From the NCBI GenBank assembly GCA_016288155.1, contig JAEEYP010000062.1:1-38875 (forward strand): a DNA stretch of 38,875 nt, in the 5' to 3' direction. Shown one piece after another: positions 24,211 to 32,324 of this stretch. The translations under genes and the position numbers were made by a program. Position 1 is the first letter of the stretch, and every line of letters starts with the position of its first letter. The stretch is from Clostridiales bacterium (GTDB lineage Bacteria > Bacillota > Clostridia > Oscillospirales > CAG-272). The notes under the pieces were generated by a model. That model made no database searches. It was not told the origin of the DNA and saw nothing but the letters and a program-made list of their open reading frames with translations.

Positions 24211-24819
24211 TCAGCCGTTCTTTTTTTTCAGGCAGTCGATCAGATAGCGAACCGTCTGATCCATGGCGCTGATCGTCTCGGAGATTTGAGAGATCGCTGC
24301 CAAAACGGTGTTGGCGGTCTCCTTGCACGCTTCATAGTACGCTACGGCGGCGTCGGAGTCCAAATCAGCATCGACCAGCTCGATCCCGGGCCTGAGATAG
24401 GCGATCTTACTCGTCTCTTCGGCAAGGGACGCCATTTTATTAAGCAGCTCGATGAGCATCTTTTCCGTCACGACGTCCTCTTTGCCGGGACCCGCGGCCT
24501 CTCCGGCCTGCATCTCCCGCTCGAACGCTTTCGTGAACTCCTTCGCCTTTCCGGCGGCTTCTTTGGCTTCCGCTTTGATCTCTTCGATCGTTGTATTCTT
24601 TTCAGACATATTGTCCTCCTCGTTATATGCGGGAGGGCACGCAAGGCAGATGGTATGCTCGTCTACAAAGCGTGCCCTGCCTTTTTTCACCAGGCCTTTG
24701 GCCCGTTTCGGATAGGTCGCTTCGTATTCGTTTCCCGATGCATCGACCACAATCACGTTTTTTTCGATGGGTGTCGCCCCCTTGTGCTCCGATGTGATGC
24801 GGATGCTGTTTTTTGTCAT
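24211..24819 (-). CDS. Small protein with IscB-PLMP-like N-terminus and helical C-terminus
   Basis: A 202-residue protein of unknown function. Residues 22-60 (VIVVDASGNEY, then KRAKGLVKKGRARFVD) resemble the PLMP/RRXRR domain at the start of IscB proteins, where a similar ARxLLKxGRA pattern is found. The rest is unlike IscB: no RuvC or HNH motif; instead a charged helical stretch (about 77-105) and a helical C-terminus. An internal ATG at 24609 (residue 71) has a strong AGGAGG five bases upstream, better than the G-rich site before the ATG at 24819. So either one long protein, a 132-residue short form, or both are made. It has its own promoter. Confidence 0.7.
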   Translation of the reverse strand: MTKNSIRITSEHKGATPIEKNVIVVDASGNEYEATYPKRAKGLVKKGRARFVDEHTICLACPPAYNEEDNMSEKNTTIEEIKAEAKEAAGKAKEFTKAFEREMQAGEAAGPGKEDVVTEKMLIELLNKMASLAEETSKIAYLRPGIELVDADLDSDAAVAYYEACKETANTVLAAISQISETISAMDQTVRYLIDCLKKKNG

Positions 24820-24846
24820 GGGTGCCGTCCCCCGTCCGCCAATGTC

Positions 24847-24876
24847 ATTATAACACGGCGGGTAAGGGGGTGTCAA
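24847..24876 (-). promoter_or_regulatory. Promoter of the PLMP-like gene
   Basis: On the minus strand a perfect TTGACA (24871-24876), 18-bp spacer, perfect TATAAT (24847-24852), 28 bp upstream of the start. It lies right after the end of the DapA-like gene. Confidence 0.88.
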
Positions 24877-24902
24877 GGGTTATTTTGCGGATCCGGCAAA
24901 AA

Positions 24903-25808
24903 TCACCGCACGAGGGCGCGCGCGATTTGTGTGAGCTGATACAGATCCTCCAGCTCGCTCCACAAGGCGTCCACCGTCTCGTCCTTCACGGAACGGCACA
25001 CGTCCGTCATGTCGATATGCTCGTACTTTTTCAGATACCGCTTCGCGCAGATCGGGTAGCAGCGCATCTCGATCACGGACGTCATGCCGAGATACTTGTC
25101 GATCACGTCAGCGCGCGGGTCGTCGCTGTGCTCGTACATCCACACGTACAGATCCGGGTGGAAATTCGCCATGATCCCGGAAAAACCGTTGTAGCCGAAG
25201 CGCAGCGATTCGAGCAGCGTGGCGCAGTTCGCGTTGTAGAGATGGAAGGACGGGTCCGTCCGGTCGCGGATCTCTTTTCTTCTTCTCATCACCGCCCTGT
25301 CGCATACCGTGTCCTTCAGAAAGCGGAACCGCCCGGTGTTCACGACCGCGGTGAATTCCTCGTCCGTCAGGTGCTGCTTGTAGGGATACGGGCATTCGTA
25401 CATGCCGAGCGGCGTCCCGTCCGGCAGCGCCGCGCAGATTTTGTCAAGGTTCCGCCTGAAGGAATCGGAGTCAGCCCCCAGCCGGTTGCGCAGAAAGACG
25501 ACGGCGTCCGCGCCGAGCGCCTGGATTTCCTTCGCCTGACTGAGCTGTTCGCCGATATCCTCCGCCGTGATCCCGGAGTATACGACGGGGATCCGCCCGT
25601 GTATTTTGTCGCGCACGAAAATCGCCAGCTCGATCCGCTCCTTCCAGGTCAGCCAGTGGCTTTCCGTGGAGTGGCAGAGGGCGAACAGACCGTGGATCCC
25701 GTTTTCCAGATACCAGTCAAGGAGCGCGCCCTGCGCCCCGAGGTCGAGCGTCCCGTCTTTGTTGTACGTGACCAGCATGGTCGGATAGATGCCGTTTACA
25801 AGTTCCAT
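24903..25808 (-). CDS. DapA/NanA-like class I lyase
   Basis: A 301-residue protein of the dihydrodipicolinate synthase/N-acetylneuraminate lyase superfamily. The Schiff-base lysine is Lys165 in RFLKDTV, and Tyr137 in MYECP is the proton-relay tyrosine. The usual GTTGE phosphate/carboxylate loop reads CHSTES (45-50), so this is not a standard dihydrodipicolinate synthase and probably cleaves or forms a 2-keto sugar acid. The ATG at 25808 has GGAGG five bases upstream; the ATG at 25820 overlaps that site. It is likely co-transcribed with the lipoprotein gene upstream. Confidence 0.88.
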   Translation of the reverse strand: MELVNGIYPTMLVTYNKDGTLDLGAQGALLDWYLENGIHGLFALCHSTESHWLTWKERIELAIFVRDKIHGRIPVVYSGITAEDIGEQLSQAKEIQALGADAVVFLRNRLGADSDSFRRNLDKICAALPDGTPLGMYECPYPYKQHLTDEEFTAVVNTGRFRFLKDTVCDRAVMRRRKEIRDRTDPSFHLYNANCATLLESLRFGYNGFSGIMANFHPDLYVWMYEHSDDPRADVIDKYLGMTSVIEMRCYPICAKRYLKKYEHIDMTDVCRSVKDETVDALWSELEDLYQLTQIARALVR

Positions 25809-25872
25809 ATGATCCTCCATCGGGGAAGAATAATAAAATACTAAGGGGAAAACCGTTCGCTGCCGGCATCCG

Positions 25873-26274
25873 TCAGTCGCCGCTCAGAACAATTACCGGC
25901 ACGATATCGGCGGATTTTACGGAGAAGCGGTCTCCCGGCCGCAGGGTGAGCTCTCTCTCGACGCCGTCCGCGTCGCGTACTCTGAGCCACAGACTGCTCA
26001 GCTGCGTGTCGTGCGGATCATCCTTTGCGTATTCCCCGTGATAGTCCACGACCACGTACTCCGCGAACGCCACCTTGACCGCGACGGTGTATTCTTTGCC
26101 GCCGATCTTTCCATAGAGCCGCGTATCGCCGATGTATACCACGTCGCCGTTCAGCTTCCGGTCCGTGATGCAGAACACGTTCTCCACGACGAATTCCTTC
26201 TTCGGCGAGCAGGCGGAAAGCAGGGCCGCGCCGAGCAAAAGCAGACATACGACCGCGCACAGACGTTTTTTCAT
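25873..26274 (-). CDS. Small lipoprotein of unknown function
   Basis: A 133-residue predicted lipoprotein: MKKRL start, hydrophobic core, lipobox LLSAC with Cys22. The mature part is a compact beta-rich domain without recognised motifs. The ATG at 26274 follows GGAGG; the longer frame crosses the promoter. It has a strong promoter and precedes the DapA-like gene by 64 bp, with no terminator between them. Function unknown. Confidence 0.75.
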   Translation of the reverse strand: MKKRLCAVVCLLLLGAALLSACSPKKEFVVENVFCITDRKLNGDVVYIGDTRLYGKIGGKEYTVAVKVAFAEYVVVDYHGEYAKDDPHDTQLSSLWLRVRDADGVERELTLRPGDRFSVKSADIVPVIVLSGD

Positions 26275-26344
26275 GACGATCTTCCTCCGTTTGATCCCAT
26301 ATCGACCGATCGGGATCGGCGCTCCGTCCGATCCGTCCGATTCC

Positions 26345-26373
26345 AGTGTACCACAAAACGGCGATCCTGTCAA
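26345..26373 (-). promoter_or_regulatory. Promoter of the lipoprotein/DapA-like pair
   Basis: On the minus strand TTGACA (26368-26373), 17-bp spacer, TACACT (26345-26350), with a leader of about 65 bases. Confidence 0.85.
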
Positions 26374-26412
26374 TGGGGGACCGCACGCAAAGGACGGCGC
26401 ATCCGACAAAAG

Positions 26413-26434
26413 TCCCCGCGCGGATGCGCGGGGA
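26413..26434 (-). terminator. Terminator of the Gfo/Idh gene at 26505
   Basis: CCCCGCGC (26414-26421) pairs with GCGCGGGG (26426-26433) around GGAT, plus one flanking T-A pair. The minus strand continues with CTTTTGTC. It is about 70 bp past the stop codon. Confidence 0.78.
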
Positions 26435-26504
26435 TCCTTTGGGAATGAGATCAAAGGCGATCTTTACGGTGCTTTCATACTTTCACATGCGGCGCGTTCC
26501 CGCG

Positions 26505-27686
26505 TTATCTCATGCGGCTGTCCTGCGGGAGCGTGGCGCCTTTGCCCTCGTCGTCGACGAACGGGGTGAGATTGTCGTTCGCGTACGCCATCCTGTCCGT
26601 CTTGTTCCGATAGTCCGGCACGGGATAGCTCGCGTTCCCGTTGAGGACGCTTCTCCACGCCTGAATGGCGGTCGCGGACATGGCGGTCGCGCGGTAGACG
26701 TCGAAATCCGCTTCCCGTTCCCCCTTCAGGTAATCGATGAAGTTGCGCAGCACCCAGAAATCTCCGCCGCCGTGTCCCGCCTTTGCGGCGATATCCTGAT
26801 ATGCCTGCCAGTCGGGACGGTAGAAGCGTTCCTTCTCCTCGCCTTCGGGAATGTTCCACGAAACGAAGGAGAGCCGGACCATGCTTTCGTCCCCGCGGAC
26901 CGTTTCGATGCCCCCCTCGGTGCAGGAGAGACGGTACCAGTTTCCGCCGGGCGCGAACATGGCGCACGCCGGCACGCGGAACACGGAGTCGTTGTCCATG
27001 GAGATCAGCATGATCGCCGCCACGTCGCTGTACTTGCGGCCGATCCTCTCCGCTCTGCCCTCGTCGTAGCAGGTCCGCGCCGTGACCGCCTTCGGGAGCG
27101 CGCCGGTCATGTACATGAGCGGCGCGAGAGAATGCGTGATATAATACGTCATCGGGTTGTATTTCCGCCAGTGGAACTCTTCGGGGTCGAGGGAACGGAT
27201 TTCCTCGATGCTGGACGGATGGCAGTATTCGCCCTCCGCGTACATGACCTTCCCGAGTTTGCCGGTCTCGTATACCCGCTTCATCTCGAGTTTGGCGGCG
27301 GAGAACGGATAGTTTTCCGCCAGAGAGTATTTCACGCCCGTCCGCTCTACCGTTTCGACCAGCTCCACGCACTCCCGGTGCGTGACGGCGGCGGTCGTCT
27401 CGCTCAGGACCGCGATCCCCTTTTCGAGCGCGCGCACGGCGTAGCGTTCGTGCTCGTGGAAATAGTTGCAGAGGACGACGGCGTCCATCCCGCTTTCGAT
27501 GAACTCGTCGAAATTGTCGAACGTGAGCGCGTCCGGGCAGGACTTCTTCACGTAGTCCAGCCGATCCTTCCGGCGGTCGCACAAGGCGGTCACGACCGCC
27601 TCGTTTGGGAAATAGTCCCTGATGTAATTCGCGGCGAAAAGTCCGCGGCCGCAGCCGAAAATGCCGAACCTGATCTTTCCGTTCAT
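26505..27686 (-). CDS. Gfo/Idh/MocA family protein lacking the EKP lysine
   Basis: A 393-residue protein with an N-terminal Rossmann fold (GIFGCGRGL, 8-16). Where the family has EKP it reads SETTA (95-99), so the catalytic lysine is replaced by threonine. The C-terminal domain is long and contains AGHGGGDFW (around residue 315), similar to the HGG loop of the GH109-like protein at 37011. This suggests a lyase- or glycosidase-like use of NAD rather than simple dehydrogenation. The start follows AAAGGGG. It has its own promoter and terminator. Substrate unknown. Confidence 0.87.
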   Translation of the reverse strand: MNGKIRFGIFGCGRGLFAANYIRDYFPNEAVVTALCDRRKDRLDYVKKSCPDALTFDNFDEFIESGMDAVVLCNYFHEHERYAVRALEKGIAVLSETTAAVTHRECVELVETVERTGVKYSLAENYPFSAAKLEMKRVYETGKLGKVMYAEGEYCHPSSIEEIRSLDPEEFHWRKYNPMTYYITHSLAPLMYMTGALPKAVTARTCYDEGRAERIGRKYSDVAAIMLISMDNDSVFRVPACAMFAPGGNWYRLSCTEGGIETVRGDESMVRLSFVSWNIPEGEEKERFYRPDWQAYQDIAAKAGHGGGDFWVLRNFIDYLKGEREADFDVYRATAMSATAIQAWRSVLNGNASYPVPDYRNKTDRMAYANDNLTPFVDDEGKGATLPQDSRMR

Positions 27687-27840
27687 GGCTTGCCCCTTTT
27701 ATGACGCGGACGAAGCCGCGCCATATCCTTTCTGAAAATAGGTCCTGCGCGGGCGGGAAGAGAGCGCGGGATATCGCATGCGGGTGCCGCCGGAGAGGGA
27801 CGGGGACCGCGGCGCGGGATCGCTGTGCTCCGGCACTATA

Positions 27841-27869
27841 ATCATAGCGCGCCGAGGCGGATTTGTCAA
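27841..27869 (-). promoter_or_regulatory. Promoter of the Gfo/Idh gene at 26505
   Basis: On the minus strand a perfect TTGACA (27864-27869), 17-bp spacer, TATGAT (27841-27846). A long leader of about 150 bases separates it from the start codon. The -35 box abuts the araD terminator stem. Confidence 0.75.
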
Positions 27870-27871
27870 GA

Positions 27872-27911
27872 GGACGCCGGAGATCCGTTCCCGTTCTCTT
27901 CTCCGGCGTCC
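27872..27911 (-). terminator. Terminator of the kinase-araD transcript
   Basis: GGACGCCGGAGA (27872-27883) pairs perfectly with TCTCCGGCGTCC (27900-27911) around a 16-nt loop, 11 bp past the araD stop. The T-run is poor because the next sequence is the -35 box of the following promoter. Confidence 0.72.
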
Positions 27912-27922
27912 GATGAGGCGGC

Positions 27923-28612
27923 TCACGCCTGCCCGTAATAGGCGTTCTCTCCGTGCTTGCGGAGATAGTGCCGGTCGAGCAGCGTTTGCTGCATGGGAGC
28001 GAGCCCGGGGGCGAGCATCATCGCGTGCCAGTCCGTGAAAGCGGCCTCCTCCATGACGACGGCGTTGTGCACGGCGTTCCCGGGATCGGTCCCCCAGGCG
28101 AAGGGACCGTGGGAATACACCAGCACGCCGGGGATCGCTGAGGGATCGAGCCCGACGAACGTTTCCGCGATGACCCGGCCGGTCTCTTTTTCGTACTCGC
28201 CGGCGATCTCTTCGTCCGTCATCGGGCGCGTGCAGGGGATAGCCCCGCGGAAACAGTCGGCGTGCGTCGTGCCGAGCGCGGGGATGCCGCGCCCTGCCTG
28301 AGCGAAGCTCGTCGCCCAGCGGGAATGCGTGTGCACGATGCCGCCGCACAGGGGAAACGCCCGGTAAAGCTCCAGATGGGTGGGCGTATCGCTGCTCGGG
28401 CGGAGCGTGCCCTCGACGACGTTCCCGTCCCAATCGACGACGACCATGTCCTCGTCCGTCAGCTCCTCATAGGGGACGCCGGAGGGCTTGATGACCATGA
28501 GGCCGTGCGCGCGGTCGATGCCGCTGACGTTTCCCCAGGTGAAAGTGACGAGACCGTACTTCGGCAGAAGCGTGTTCGCTTCGCGGACGGTCTTTTTCAG
28601 TTCCTCCAGCAT
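27923..28612 (-). CDS. araD: L-ribulose-5-phosphate 4-epimerase
   Basis: A 229-residue class II aldolase-fold epimerase that interconverts L-ribulose 5-phosphate and D-xylulose 5-phosphate by a retro-aldol step. Family landmarks are all present: TWGNVSG, KPSGV, SSDTPTH with Asp75, the zinc ligands His94 and His96 in HTHS, THADCF, and His168 in HGPFAWG, with a C-terminal DRHYLRKHG. It is close to Escherichia coli AraD in length and motifs. Its start codon overlaps the stop codon of the FGGY kinase (TGATG), so translation is coupled. No L-arabinose isomerase gene lies in the window, so the true entry sugar is uncertain. Confidence 0.95.
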   Translation of the reverse strand: MLEELKKTVREANTLLPKYGLVTFTWGNVSGIDRAHGLMVIKPSGVPYEELTDEDMVVVDWDGNVVEGTLRPSSDTPTHLELYRAFPLCGGIVHTHSRWATSFAQAGRGIPALGTTHADCFRGAIPCTRPMTDEEIAGEYEKETGRVIAETFVGLDPSAIPGVLVYSHGPFAWGTDPGNAVHNAVVMEEAAFTDWHAMMLAPGLAPMQQTLLDRHYLRKHGENAYYGQA

Positions 28613-30165
28613 CAGAGCACCTCCGTCGCTTTCTTCTCGAGCGGTAGCGCCTTTTTGTAGCGCGCGAGAAAAGCGTCGAAGCCCGCCGCGTCCCCGGCGT
28701 CGGCCGTGACCGTGACGGAACGCGCGCCGGCGAATGCCTTGTTGTCCAGATAGTCCGGCAGCGTCTCGCCTTTTTCTTTCCGGATCGTGTAGGCGGCCAA
28801 GAGCGCCATGCCGTACGGACCGCCTTCGCCCGCCGTTTCCATCACGGTGACGGGCGCGCCGACCGCGGCGGAGAGCATCCGCTGCCCGACCTCGGGCGTT
28901 CTGAAGAAGCCGCCGTGGCCGCAGAGGCGGTCGATCGGCACGCGCTCCGTCTGGGTAAGGATGTCGAGCCCGATCTTGAGCGACGCGAGCGCGGACAGAA
29001 GATGGGTGCGCATGAAATTCGCAAGCGTGAAGCGGGCGTTCTGCATCCGCGCGAAGAGCGGGCGCCCCTCGGTCAGATCGGTCACGCCTTCGCCGGAGAA
29101 ATAGTTGTAACTGACGAGCCCGCCGCAGTCCGCCTCGCCCTCCAGCGCTTTATGGAACAGCGCGGCGAACAATTCGTCTTTTTTCACGTCCATGCCCATC
29201 GTCACGCAGAATTCGGAGAAGAGCGCCACCCAGGCGTTGATGTCGCTCGTGCAGTTGTTGCACTGGACGAGCGCGACGGGAAAGCCGTCCGGCGTCGTGA
29301 CCATGTCGATCTCCCGGTGCACGCCCACGGGCCGGTCCGTGACGATCATGGCAAAGATCGAGGTCCCGGCGGACACGCTGCCCGTCCGCACGCGGACGGA
29401 GTTCGTTGCGATCATGCCGGTGCCGGCGTCTCCTTCGCAGGGGGCGAACGGGATCCCGGGGCGCAGCGTGCCGGACGGATCGAGGAACCGCGCGCCGTCT
29501 TCCGTCAGGTATCCCGCCGTCTCCCCGGCGGGGAGCGGCCGCGGCAGGACGGAGCGAAGATCCACGCCCGTCAGCTCCTTGAACTTTCGGAGCATCTCTT
29601 CGTTGTAGTCCAGCTTTTCGCTGTCGACGGGGAACATCCCCGACGCCTCGCCGATCCCCACGACGTTCTCGCCGGTGAGCCGCCGATGGATATAGCCCGC
29701 AAGCGTAGTCAGGCTGGCGACCCTCCCCACGTGCTCCTCGCGGTTCAGCATCGCTTGATACAGGTGCGCGACGCTCCACCGCTGGGGGACGTTGACGCCG
29801 AACAGGGCGCTCAGCTTCTCCGACGCCTCCCCGGTGATCCGGTTGCGCCAGGTGCGGAATTCGGCGAGCTGTCCTCCCTCCGCGTCGAAAACGAGATAGC
29901 CGTGCATCATGGCGGACACGCCGATCGCGCCGACCGTGGTGAGATCGAGGCCGTATTTTTCCTTCACGTCCGCTTTCAGCGCGGCGAAACAGCTCTGCAG
30001 ACCGACGCGGACGGCTTCGAGCGGATACGTCCACACGCCGTTCACAAGCTGATTTTCCCACTCGTAGAAGCCGGAGGCGACGGGGACGTGGCTTTCGTCG
30101 ATCAGCACGGCTTTGATCCGCGTGCTGCCGAGTTCGATGCCGAGGACCGTTTTTTCGGGATTCAT
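28612..30165 (-). CDS. FGGY-family sugar kinase (L-ribulokinase-like)
   Basis: A 517-residue FGGY kinase. The phosphate-1 motif is [12 protein letters not shown] (9-20), the sugar-side region VSAMMHGY follows, and [11 protein letters not shown] and [13 protein letters not shown] lie in the C-terminal ATPase domain. Being coupled to araD, it most likely phosphorylates L-ribulose or a related ketose. It differs enough from E. coli AraB that I leave the symbol blank. GAGGAGG lies upstream of the ATG. Only 13 bp separate it from the ABC permease gene upstream, with no terminator or promoter visible, so it seems to belong to the GntR-ABC transcript. Confidence 0.88.
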   Translation of the reverse strand: MNPEKTVLGIELGSTRIKAVLIDESHVPVASGFYEWENQLVNGVWTYPLEAVRVGLQSCFAALKADVKEKYGLDLTTVGAIGVSAMMHGYLVFDAEGGQLAEFRTWRNRITGEASEKLSALFGVNVPQRWSVAHLYQAMLNREEHVGRVASLTTLAGYIHRRLTGENVVGIGEASGMFPVDSEKLDYNEEMLRKFKELTGVDLRSVLPRPLPAGETAGYLTEDGARFLDPSGTLRPGIPFAPCEGDAGTGMIATNSVRVRTGSVSAGTSIFAMIVTDRPVGVHREIDMVTTPDGFPVALVQCNNCTSDINAWVALFSEFCVTMGMDVKKDELFAALFHKALEGEADCGGLVSYNYFSGEGVTDLTEGRPLFARMQNARFTLANFMRTHLLSALASLKIGLDILTQTERVPIDRLCGHGGFFRTPEVGQRMLSAAVGAPVTVMETAGEGGPYGMALLAAYTIRKEKGETLPDYLDNKAFAGARSVTVTADAGDAAGFDAFLARYKKALPLEKKATEVL

Positions 30166-30178
30166 ATGCCGTTCCTCC

Positions 30179-30997
30179 TCATTCCAGATTCAGCTTTTTT
30201 GCAAGGATGCGCTCGGTGACGACGTGGAACGCCGCCAGATGGATCGCGCTGACGACGATATAGAACCAGAGAGCCAGATTGAGGAGCCCGAACGCGCTCC
30301 ATTTTTCGAGGAGAGAGGAGACCGTGCCCCACAGGGCGTCGGAGACCGCGACGGTGCTGAGGATCAGGGAACCGGCGGTAGACAGAACGGTGTTGATGAC
30401 CAGATACATTACGAACGCCATGCCGACCCGATGCTTTCTGAACAGGTGTCCGAGCGCGATCGCGGCGTAGACCTGATAGATGCTCCGGGCGGTGGTGAAG
30501 AGGAAGAGCAGGGCCGCCTCGGCGAACAGCACCGCCAGCTGACCGCCGCTGAAGATCCCGTTGTCCCGCAGAAAGGCGAACACGTTGCGCATCGCTTCCG
30601 CGACCTTGTCCCAGGGAGCGACGATCAGAACGGAACCGACGGCGACGAGACCGCTGACCACGTTGACGGCGACCGCCGCGATGCCCTTGGCGGTGACGAG
30701 CTGCCACGGCTTCACCGGAAGCGTGAACATCAGATATCCTTCATCCTTCAGGAGCCCGTTGTAGAAGCGCTGAATGACGAAGATCCACGTCAAAACGGTC
30801 ATAGCCACGAGAATGGCGATATAGACGAAAAGGGAAACGGCCTTCAATATCGACGCGATGGGAAGGAAGCCCGTGTCGATATCCAGACGTCCCAGGGTGA
30901 AGTGATTCACGAACGCGAGGACGAGCGCCGCGCCCCAGACGAGCAGAAAGGTCTTGAGCATGGAGCGCAGATCGTACTTCAAGAGTTTACCGAGCAT
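30179..30997 (-). CDS. ABC transporter permease, YtrC/D-like
   Basis: A 272-residue integral membrane protein with about six hydrophobic segments (roughly 15-35, 50-75, 110-130, 150-172, 190-215, 235-258). It begins MLGKLLKYDLRSM, typical of permeases paired with YtrB-type ATPases. It overlaps the ATPase gene by 11 bp. Together they probably form an exporter, perhaps for a peptide or lipid-linked compound, as in GntR/YtrA systems induced by cell-wall stress. A link to sugar use is suggested only by the genes downstream. Confidence 0.85.
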   Translation of the reverse strand: MLGKLLKYDLRSMLKTFLLVWGAALVLAFVNHFTLGRLDIDTGFLPIASILKAVSLFVYIAILVAMTVLTWIFVIQRFYNGLLKDEGYLMFTLPVKPWQLVTAKGIAAVAVNVVSGLVAVGSVLIVAPWDKVAEAMRNVFAFLRDNGIFSGGQLAVLFAEAALLFLFTTARSIYQVYAAIALGHLFRKHRVGMAFVMYLVINTVLSTAGSLILSTVAVSDALWGTVSSLLEKWSAFGLLNLALWFYIVVSAIHLAAFHVVTERILAKKLNLE

Positions 30998-31721
30998 CGA
31001 AATACCCCCCTTCCAGAGGATCCATGCGGAACATTTCCCGGAAAAGCGCGTCCACGCTCATGCCCCGGTTCTGCCGGATGTTGTCCACCGAATCGTGCAG
31101 CGCCACGTCGGCGTCTTTGAGGATGATGACCTCGTCCAGCACCCGCTCGATGTCCCCGATCAGGTGCGTGGAGATGAGCAGCGTGCCGTCGGAGGAGTAG
31201 TTGGTCAGGATGGTGTTCATGATGAAGTCGCGCGCCGCCGGGTCGACGCCGGCGATCGGCTCGTCGAGCAGATAGAGCTTCGCGCGGCGGCTCATGACGA
31301 GCGCCAGCTGCATCTTTTCTCTCGTGCCCTTGGACATCGTCTTGACGCGCTGATCCGGCGTGATGCCGAGCGACGCGCACATCCGCTCCGCCTTCTCGCG
31401 GTCGAAATCACGGTAGAAATCCTCGAACAGATCGAGCAGATCCTTCGCCTTCATCCAGTCGGCGAAGTACATCCGGTCGGGGAGATAGCTGACGACCGCC
31501 TTGCTCTCCGGACCGGGGACGCAGCCGTCGACGAGCACCTGCCCGGAGGTGGGCTGGAGCAGCCCCGCCAGGATCTTGATGAGGGTGGTCTTGCCCGTGC
31601 CGTTCGGCCCGAGCAGCCCGACGATGCGGCCCGCGCCGAGCGTCAGATTCAGATGCGACAGCACCGGACCGGCGCCGTAGCTTTTGCACAGATCCGTGCA
31701 TTGGATCAAGGTATCACTCAT
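30987..31721 (-). CDS. ABC transporter ATP-binding protein, YtrB-like
   Basis: A 244-residue ATPase with Walker A GPNGTGKTT (about 38-46), signature MSKGTREK, Walker B YLLDEPIAGVD and H-loop STH. It is of the single-domain type that pairs with the permease following it. It overlaps both neighbours: by 8 bp with the GntR gene and by 11 bp with the permease, so translation of the three genes is coupled. Confidence 0.94.
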   Translation of the reverse strand: MSDTLIQCTDLCKSYGAGPVLSHLNLTLGAGRIVGLLGPNGTGKTTLIKILAGLLQPTSGQVLVDGCVPGPESKAVVSYLPDRMYFADWMKAKDLLDLFEDFYRDFDREKAERMCASLGITPDQRVKTMSKGTREKMQLALVMSRRAKLYLLDEPIAGVDPAARDFIMNTILTNYSSDGTLLISTHLIGDIERVLDEVIILKDADVALHDSVDNIRQNRGMSVDALFREMFRMDPLEGGYFDAR

Positions 31722-32085
31722 GATGGCCGTCCTCCTCCCGAAGAATCAGTTCTTTGGCCTCCGCACGGGAAAAGCCGAGCGCGGCCGTTTCACAAAAGAA
31801 CCGCCGCGCCGCTCCCCCGGCGAGCTCTTGCCGCAGACGCCGCGTCAGGGTCTCGTCCGCGGTCACGGTCCGTCCGTCGGCGCGTGTGGATTCCGTCAGC
31901 CCCGCGCCGTCGAGCTGCTGCAGCGCCCGCTGCATGGTGTTGGGATTCACGCCCGCCTCCGCCGCCAGCTCCCGCACGGAGGGCATCCGTGAGCCGGGCG
32001 GATAACGTCCCGTGAGGATGCGCCGGCACATCTCCTCGTAGAGCTGCTGGAAGATGGGGCGCTCCTCCGATAATTGCCAGTCCAT
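31714..32085 (-). CDS. GntR-family repressor, YtrA subfamily
   Basis: A 123-residue short GntR protein: winged-helix DNA-binding domain with PPGSRMPSVRELA and VNPNTMQRALQ, followed by a small C-terminal dimerisation helix, as in the YtrA group. It should repress its own operon through the palindrome at its promoter. The ATG at 32085 has GAGG seven bases upstream; the frame open to 32133 runs through the promoter. It is the first gene of the GntR-ABC-permease-kinase-araD run. Confidence 0.93.
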   Translation of the reverse strand: MDWQLSEERPIFQQLYEEMCRRILTGRYPPGSRMPSVRELAAEAGVNPNTMQRALQQLDGAGLTESTRADGRTVTADETLTRRLRQELAGGAARRFFCETAALGFSRAEAKELILREEDGHHE

Positions 32086-32106
32086 AGGATCACCTCGCTG
32101 TTTTGC

Positions 32107-32126
32107 TGTATTAGTACAATAATACA
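32107..32126. promoter_or_regulatory. Palindromic operator for the YtrA-like repressor
   Basis: TGTATTA (32107-32113) and TAATACA (32120-32126) are perfect inverted arms around GTACAA. The site overlaps the -10 box of the operon promoter. This matches how YtrA-type repressors are known to act; binding here is inferred. Confidence 0.78.
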
Positions 32127-32152
32127 ATAACACACCGCGGCGGGTTTGTCAA
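32124..32152 (-). promoter_or_regulatory. Promoter of the GntR-ABC operon
   Basis: On the minus strand TTGACA (32147-32152), 17-bp spacer, TATTGT (32124-32129), 39 bp upstream of the GntR start. Confidence 0.85.
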
Positions 32153-32238
32153 GGGGTTTCGCAAAATTCTTTTCTTCGTTTTCCGCGTCCGCCGCTTTGT
32201 TGTCCGGAAAAATGTCATTGACAAATTCCGGGCAACTA

Positions 32239-32267
32239 TTGAGAGTGTCTATGCTGTATAGTATAAT
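32239..32267 (+). promoter_or_regulatory. Promoter of the 1,346-residue exported protein
   Basis: TTGAGA (32239-32244), 17-bp spacer, perfect TATAAT (32262-32267), 58 bp upstream of the start codon. Confidence 0.82.
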
Positions 32268-32324
32268 CATCTTGAATAATAGGACCGGCCGGGGAAAGTA
32301 CGGCCGGGAAAGGAGGCGCGGACG

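Noticed and set aside
24211..24819. IscB/TnpB nuclease.
   Set aside because: Only the PLMP-like stretch is present; there are no RuvC or HNH motifs and no transposon ends.
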